Assembly (NCBI GenBank): GCA_902141825.1
Contig: CABFPG010000011.1
Location: 62,001 to 126,000, forward strand
From: Thalassocella blandensis
Lineage (GTDB): Bacteria; Pseudomonadota; Gammaproteobacteria; Pseudomonadales; Cellvibrionaceae
Direction of reading: 5' to 3'
Length of the DNA stretch: 64,000 nucleotides
The first letter of the stretch is position 1, and each line of letters starts with the position of its first letter. This document shows positions 59,350 to 64,000 of the stretch, piece by piece. The position numbers and the translations under genes are program-made. The notes under the pieces are model-generated. The model searched no databases and was not told the DNA's origin. It saw nothing but the letters and a program-made list of their open reading frames with translations.

Positions 59350-62300
59350 CTAGCGCTCCTCAGTCTTTACACACTCCAGATTGATATTGGTCTGGAACAT
59401 GAAATTAGACTTGTAGGTATGACGCTCTGCGAAGAATAAATCGAAGGTATAAGTTTCACCTTTTCTAATTCCAAGATATCTAGCAGCTTTATCAAGGTCG
59501 ATACTTCTTTCAATCACACCGTGAACACCACCGATATCAATTGCACGCTTACCGTTGATGAATACCCACAAGTCATCATCACCACGGAAAGTAAACTTCT
59601 CTCCACCCTCGTAATCGAACTCCAAATGAGTTTCCAGAGTAAAGTGGTAGTTATGATCTGGGAATGGGTGTGGCATATTACCGAAGCCCAGGCCATCGAT
59701 TGGGAAGAAGTCTTCGTTGCGATAGCTCCACACAGTAGAACCAACTTCACGGGTCAACTGCAGGGTTTTAGGAATATTAATATTCACACCTTCAACATCA
59801 CGGTACCACTGATCAAAGAAGTACTTGTTGGTTGTAGTTTTTGTACCGTGAGGATGATCACCGTACTGTGGCTTACCATCTGCACCGAGATCTTCTTTAA
59901 CAATACCGTAGTCTTGACCATCATACGTTTCCATATCTGGATGAGATGTATCAAAGTCACGGAACGTCACAGGTAACGTACGCGAAGTTGCATCGCTGAT
60001 ATCACATGCAGGCTGCGTAGCTGTAATCGTCACAGTATCTGTTGCTGATAGCTCTCCATCATTCACAGTCAGCTGAATAACATACAGACCCTGGATTGGA
60101 GCAGTAAAGCTTGGCGCCATAGTCGCTGCATCATTAATACTTGTGTTAGCACCGGCAGGCTCAGTTACAACTGTCCAGCGATAAGTGAGTAGATCACCAT
60201 CAGGATCATAGCTGCCACTTCCATCAAGCGTTACGCTTGTACCAGCTTCAACCGACACATCGTCACCAGCATCAGCCACAGGACGTGCATTTTCAGTATT
60301 AATTACCATGGTATCTGGTGCACTGTTAACAGTGCCGTCATTGACGATCAACTGCAATACATACACGCCAGCAACATCGATTGCGATACTTGGCTTAACT
60401 GCTGATGTACTGGTCAACGCAGCGATACTTCCGCTTGGTGCGTTAGTAATGGACCAGCTGTAAGTCAAGCTATCACCATCAGCATCGCTACTCGCACTAC
60501 CGTCCAGGTTGATATTGCTGCCGATGAAACCGCTTTGATCTGGACCAGCGTTCGCAACAGGAGCTGTATTTTCTGGTGCCGCGTTACCCACTGTAATGGT
60601 CACAAAGTCAAGATTACTGTCATCGATGCCATCATTCACAATTAATTGCACGGTGTAAGTCCCCGCGATTCCAGCCACTAATGTAGGCTTAACAGAACTT
60701 GGGTTGAATAACACATCTTCAGCCGATTCAGGCGCTTCAATGACCGCCCAGAAATATGTTAATGAATCACCGTCAGCGTCATAACTGGCAGAACCATCAA
60801 GCGTTACCATTTTATTAGTTTCAGTGGCTTGATCATCACCCGCATTAGCTACTGGGCGAACATTTTCAACTTCGATCGCGACATAATCAGGCTCACTATC
60901 AACAGTACCATCGTTTACGATCAGCATTAATTCGTAGCTGCCTAACGCATTCACTGTAACTACCGGCATCACCTGGTCTGCACCGCTCAAAGTAATACCA
61001 GCGTCTGCGCTCATTCCAGAAATTGACCAACTGTAAGTTAGCTGATCCCCGTCAGCATCAGTACTATCTGAACCATCCAGACGAACAACAGCACCCATAT
61101 GTACCGCCTGATCTTCACCAGCATCTGCAACAGGTGCAGTATTTGGAACTGGTGTAGGCGTAGGCTCAACTGTAGGAGTTGGCTCTACTGTAGGTGTAGG
61201 TACAACAGTAGGAGTCGGCTCTACTGTAGGCGTTGGCACTACGGTAGGCGTTGGCTCAACAGTTGGCGTTGGCACTACTGTAGGCGTTGGTTCAACTGTT
61301 GGTGTAGGTACAACAGTCGGCGTTGGAACTACTGTTGGTGTAGGTACAACAGTCGGCGTTGGAACTACTGTTGGTGTTGGTACCACTGTAGGTGTAGGTA
61401 CAACAGTCGGTGTTGGAACTACTGTTGGTGTTGGTACCACTGTAGGTGTAGGAACAACAGTCGGTGTTGGAACTACTGTTGGAGTAGGCACAACGGTTGG
61501 TGTTGGAACTATTGTTGGCGTTGGCACCACTGTAGGAGTAGGTACAACAGTCGGTGAAGGTGTAGCCGTTGGCGTGGGTGTTGGGTATGGAGGCACTGGA
61601 GGCAAAACCACACCAGGATCATCACACACAATACGGGACTCATCCAGATTATCGACATAGCTGGCATTATAAGGTGCATATGGGTATTCAACACCTAAAG
61701 CTGGTTGAGCAATCATAACATCGCTGTATACGACATCAGCCTGTGCACGAACAATCGGTAGTGTTTGCTTGTTGCTATCCAACATCCACAGGCCGTAGTG
61801 CATTTTAATGTCTTCTACATTGCTATCAGCGGTACAAAAGGCGCTGATATTGTTACTGCCTGTCGTGGCACATTGCGCCCAACTCACCATTAAGCGGCCA
61901 GAGTTATCGCGGTAAGTATCATATGAACTCACCCACCCCTTTACAGAAGCCTGGTTAGGATAAAGATTAACTTCACCAGAAAGTACTGACTCTGGCGATA
62001 ATGCACCGAAAATACGGCCAGTCGCAGGCTCAAAAGGTGACTGCAATTCAACAGGGTTACCGCCGTGCAGCTGATTGTATTCATGTTCTAACAGAGCAAC
62101 AATTTTGCCGTTTTCAGCTTGGCGAATTTTGCTGATGCTCACCATAGACTCTGCGGAACCTGTAAGGGACACAGTCTCATACAACTGCTCGATATTAGTG
62201 CCTTCTGAATCTATGCGCAGAATCGTGTAATTATTTTTAGGCAATACAGGGCCAACAGGAGTATCAAATGTGAACTGACAGATTTCCTGGTCATCCCAGT

Positions 62301-63201
62301 TAGCAGGCGAATCCAGCCCCGACACTTGAGGCTTAGCAAACAGATCTGCAAAAGATGATGCGTCACCAACTGGCTTGCTCAAATTAGTTGCACACTGTTC
62401 AACCAACTCGTAGCTACGCGACCAGCGGACGAAAGCCACCAGGCCATCACCCATTGTGATAGCTTTAGTATCGTGGTTGTTGCCATAAGTTAACTGAAGA
62501 ATGTTTTCTCCGTTAAGCTCCATGGAATGCAACAGTGAGGGCTCTTCATTTGGCGTTACCTTAATACAGTCTTCACCATCTGTTTCGTCCACAATATTGT
62601 CAACCGGGCTATTTGGGTTCCCAGCAGCACGGTTAGTACTGAAGACAATTTTGTTATCAAACGTGTAAGTTGGGCTGGTGTCTTCACCCGCATTGGCCAA
62701 CTCGTCATCTTCGATAATACGGTGAACGGATTTGGTGGCAAAATCCATCTCGTAGATATTCCAGGTGGAGTCGGTTGGATGATTAAATCCACCATGGGCA
62801 GCAAATAGCAACTTTGTGCCATCTGCAGAAATGCTTAGATCTTTTACATCGAAATCGGGGGTATTGAAGTAGGAAGCTAAAACTTCAGTCTTCACTGAGT
62901 CCACATCCATATTGGATTGGATCACCAGACTCGCACCTGGATTGAAGTCGTAAGGAGACGAGCCATTCACAGGCGCATCCACTTTACTTTGCAGTTTTTC
63001 GCGATAACGCGTCAAGGTTGTTTCAGTTTCCTTGGCAACGCTGCGCTTCACAAATGCAAACGGAACATCATTCGCATTGTTCAAGTCAGCCTTTTGCTGT
63101 TCCTGAACACTCGTGTCTTCACCACCGGAACACCCGAGCAGCCAGACGGATGCGAATGCAGAGATAGTTAGTTGTCGAGTAAATTTCGCCAATTTGTACA
63201 T
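59350..63201 (-). CDS. Large lipoprotein with beta-propeller, Thr-Pro linker, four PKD domains and a fibro-slime domain
   Basis: From ATG 63201 (GGTGG upstream) the protein has 1283 residues. It has a lipobox (WLLGCSGG), then a region with PD40-like repeats (SISADGTKLLFAAHGGFNHP) at about 60-530, a (TVVPTP)n linker at about 537-685, four PKD-type repeats (first DGSDSTDADGDQLTYSWS) to about 1060, and a fibro-slime/PA14-like domain at about 1065-1283 (FRDFDTSHPDMETYDGQDYG, FTFRGDDDLWVFINGKR). Fibro-slime domains occur in Fibrobacter cellulose-adhesion proteins and amoebal slime proteins. I infer a surface-anchored carbohydrate- or matrix-binding protein. The terminator follows its stop. Confidence 0.9.
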   Translation of the reverse strand: MYKLAKFTRQLTISAFASVWLLGCSGGEDTSVQEQQKADLNNANDVPFAFVKRSVAKETETTLTRYREKLQSKVDAPVNGSSPYDFNPGASLVIQSNMDVDSVKTEVLASYFNTPDFDVKDLSISADGTKLLFAAHGGFNHPTDSTWNIYEMDFATKSVHRIIEDDELANAGEDTSPTYTFDNKIVFSTNRAAGNPNSPVDNIVDETDGEDCIKVTPNEEPSLLHSMELNGENILQLTYGNNHDTKAITMGDGLVAFVRWSRSYELVEQCATNLSKPVGDASSFADLFAKPQVSGLDSPANWDDQEICQFTFDTPVGPVLPKNNYTILRIDSEGTNIEQLYETVSLTGSAESMVSISKIRQAENGKIVALLEHEYNQLHGGNPVELQSPFEPATGRIFGALSPESVLSGEVNLYPNQASVKGWVSSYDTYRDNSGRLMVSWAQCATTGSNNISAFCTADSNVEDIKMHYGLWMLDSNKQTLPIVRAQADVVYSDVMIAQPALGVEYPYAPYNASYVDNLDESRIVCDDPGVVLPPVPPYPTPTPTATPSPTVVPTPTVVPTPTIVPTPTVVPTPTVVPTPTVVPTPTVVPTPTVVPTPTVVPTPTVVPTPTVVPTPTVVPTPTVVPTPTVVPTPTVEPTPTVVPTPTVEPTPTVVPTPTVEPTPTVVPTPTVEPTPTVEPTPTPVPNTAPVADAGEDQAVHMGAVVRLDGSDSTDADGDQLTYSWSISGMSADAGITLSGADQVMPVVTVNALGSYELMLIVNDGTVDSEPDYVAIEVENVRPVANAGDDQATETNKMVTLDGSASYDADGDSLTYFWAVIEAPESAEDVLFNPSSVKPTLVAGIAGTYTVQLIVNDGIDDSNLDFVTITVGNAAPENTAPVANAGPDQSGFIGSNINLDGSASSDADGDSLTYSWSITNAPSGSIAALTSTSAVKPSIAIDVAGVYVLQLIVNDGTVNSAPDTMVINTENARPVADAGDDVSVEAGTSVTLDGSGSYDPDGDLLTYRWTVVTEPAGANTSINDAATMAPSFTAPIQGLYVIQLTVNDGELSATDTVTITATQPACDISDATSRTLPVTFRDFDTSHPDMETYDGQDYGIVKEDLGADGKPQYGDHPHGTKTTTNKYFFDQWYRDVEGVNINIPKTLQLTREVGSTVWSYRNEDFFPIDGLGFGNMPHPFPDHNYHFTLETHLEFDYEGGEKFTFRGDDDLWVFINGKRAIDIGGVHGVIERSIDLDKAARYLGIRKGETYTFDLFFAERHTYKSNFMFQTNINLECVKTEER
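61146..61590 (-). repeat. 18-base tandem repeat encoding the Thr-Pro-Val linker
   Basis: About 22 units of 18 bases encode VPTPTV/EPTPTV in frame. Several units are identical or differ at third positions, a typical variable-number repeat. The reverse frame stays open as a by-product. Confidence 0.9.
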
Positions 63202-63688
63202 TTTTTCCACCACCGAATTTTCTAAAAACGAAAATAGTTCGTCGTACGGAAATGATTGCACAAAGAATGGAAATGATTTGGAACCAATTCGCAAAAGTAG
63301 TACGAATTGTGAAAGTTGCTTTAAAAGTGTGAGCCAGTTAAAAATTGAGAGGGAACCATATCGAGTCGGTCGTATTATGTAGAATTAAACGGCATAAAAT
63401 AAGTAAACAGGTCACACTTTTGCAAAGAAGGGAGAATAAGACGACAAAAAGCGGTCTGACCCTGTCGTTTTTCCTTAAATACCGGCGTTAAACACCTCTC
63501 CCCCATTCGCTTGACTTTCGATTTGCCCGAAAGCTGTTTCACATATTTACAAGATTATTGGCACGAATTACAAATCCTGAGAAGCAAAAAAATTAATTTT
63601 ATATCCCACACTTCAACCAAAAGTACTACTATTTTTCTGCTTTAACGCCATACAAAAGTACCAGACATTTCTGGTACTTTTCAAAATT
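63202..63688. other. Intergenic region upstream of the fibro-slime gene
   Basis: Holds the promoter of the large gene and the terminator at 63654-63681 of the next. A GGTCTGACCC-containing segment (63450-63470) resembles the core of repeats found near REP-associated transposases, but stands alone. No gene seen. Confidence 0.4.
63654..63681 (-). terminator. Strong hairpin after TonB/AgmX-like gene
   Basis: AAAAGTACCAG (63654-63664) pairs perfectly with CTGGTACTTTT (63671-63681) around ACATTT, just after the stop of the partial gene. Confidence 0.82.
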
Positions 63689-64000
63689 TTAACTAGGAAT
63701 GAAATTAAATTTATACGTTAAAGTCCTAGGCGAAACATCTTTAGCACCAAAGTTAAACTGCCGAACGACCTCTAAAATTCTTTGATCAAGGTCTGAGTTA
63801 TTCAACTCACTGGAAACAAGTTTAAGACTCGACACACTGCCATCCGGCTGAATCACCAGCTCGAACACAAAGGTACCTGCTAAACCGGGGTCACGACGCA
63901 ATTCACGCTGATAAAACAGGTATGCTTTGCCCTTGCCAGCTTCCATCGTGCGCCGAATTGATTCATCACTGCGCTGCCCCTGGATAGCGGAATAGTACTT
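63689..64000 (-). CDS. TonB/AgmX-like C-terminal domain protein, partial (5' end beyond window)
   Basis: The minus-strand frame is open through the window edge, with 18 further codons (KYYSAIQGQRSDESIRRT) before the first in-window Met, so the true start lies outside. The visible 103 residues match the AgmX/PglI-type TonB C-terminal domain: IRRTMEAGKGKAYLFYQREL, VFELVIQPDGSVSSLKLVSS, and LDQRILEVVRQFNF. Full-length relatives link the inner membrane to the outer envelope. Confidence 0.75.
   Translation of the reverse strand, partial: KYYSAIQGQRSDESIRRTMEAGKGKAYLFYQRELRRDPGLAGTFVFELVIQPDGSVSSLKLVSSELNNSDLDQRILEVVRQFNFGAKDVSPRTLTYKFNFIPS

Noticed and set aside
58912-59439. Plus-strand open frame of 175 codons with a fair ribosome site
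   Set aside because: It runs through a perfect terminator hairpin and into the 3' end of the fibro-slime gene on the other strand; composition is not protein-like. Probably chance.
61099-61557. Plus-strand open frame of 152 codons rich in Arg, Trp, Tyr and Cys
   Set aside because: It is the reverse reading of the 18-base repeat and has no independent coding evidence.
63450-63475. GGTCTGACCC-type core like that near REP-associated transposases
   Set aside because: Single copy, incomplete palindrome and no transposase gene in the window.

Overview
The window is a stretch of chromosome, apparently from a marine gammaproteobacterium that degrades polysaccharides. The best guess is a relative of Cellvibrionaceae such as Saccharophagus or Teredinibacter. 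This rests on gene order (ftsK-lolA-rarA-crcB-serS-cysG; aat-bpt-infA facing clpA-clpS; lolCDE; comEC-exbBD-lpxK-kdsB-murB), on a TonB-receptor/LacI/sulfatase/epimerase carbohydrate cluster, and on a surface protein with a Thr-Pro linker, PKD domains and a fibro-slime domain. No rRNA, convincing tRNA, insertion sequence, prophage or CRISPR array was seen.

Layout. 1-9.3 kb: a carbohydrate-sensing and uptake region. It holds a periplasmic binding protein with the start of a membrane sensor, a TonB-dependent receptor, a LacI regulator, a lipoprotein sulfatase and a lipoprotein aldose epimerase. 9.3-15.3 kb: small accessory genes, including a CBS protein overlapping a possible ribosome-hibernation factor, a PqiA-like membrane protein, a histone-deacetylase-like hydrolase, a short FecR-like anti-sigma protein and a fumarylacetoacetase-family hydrolase. 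15.8-23 kb: malic enzyme, rhodanese, KptA, an isoprenylcysteine-methyltransferase-like protein and glutathione reductase. 23-40 kb: conserved housekeeping genes cysG, serS, crcB, rarA, lolA, ftsK, trxB, aat, bpt, infA, clpA, clpS, a cold-shock gene and icd. aat, bpt, clpS and clpA together make an N-degron proteolysis pathway. 40-52 kb: alkB, then a cell-envelope block (murB, a low-molecular-weight phosphatase, kdsB, lpxK, exbD, exbB, comEC), a DUF2062 protein, lolE-lolD-lolC and a PilZ protein. 52-64 kb: accessory genes, including two secreted or lipoprotein unknowns, a YitT-family membrane protein, an unknown, an internally duplicated methyltransferase-like protein followed by unknown sequence and preceded by a bactofilin gene, the large PKD/fibro-slime protein, and the 3' part of a TonB/AgmX-like gene cut by the window edge.

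Most transcription in the second half is on the minus strand. Convergent pairs are separated by clear hairpin terminators. The best leads for new biology are the bactofilin plus tandem methyltransferase-like gene pair, the long surface protein, the CBS/hibernation-factor overlap, the PilZ protein with a long helical insert, the short FecR-like protein, an in-frame repeat expansion in MurB, and inverted repeats next to the carbohydrate regulator and receptor.
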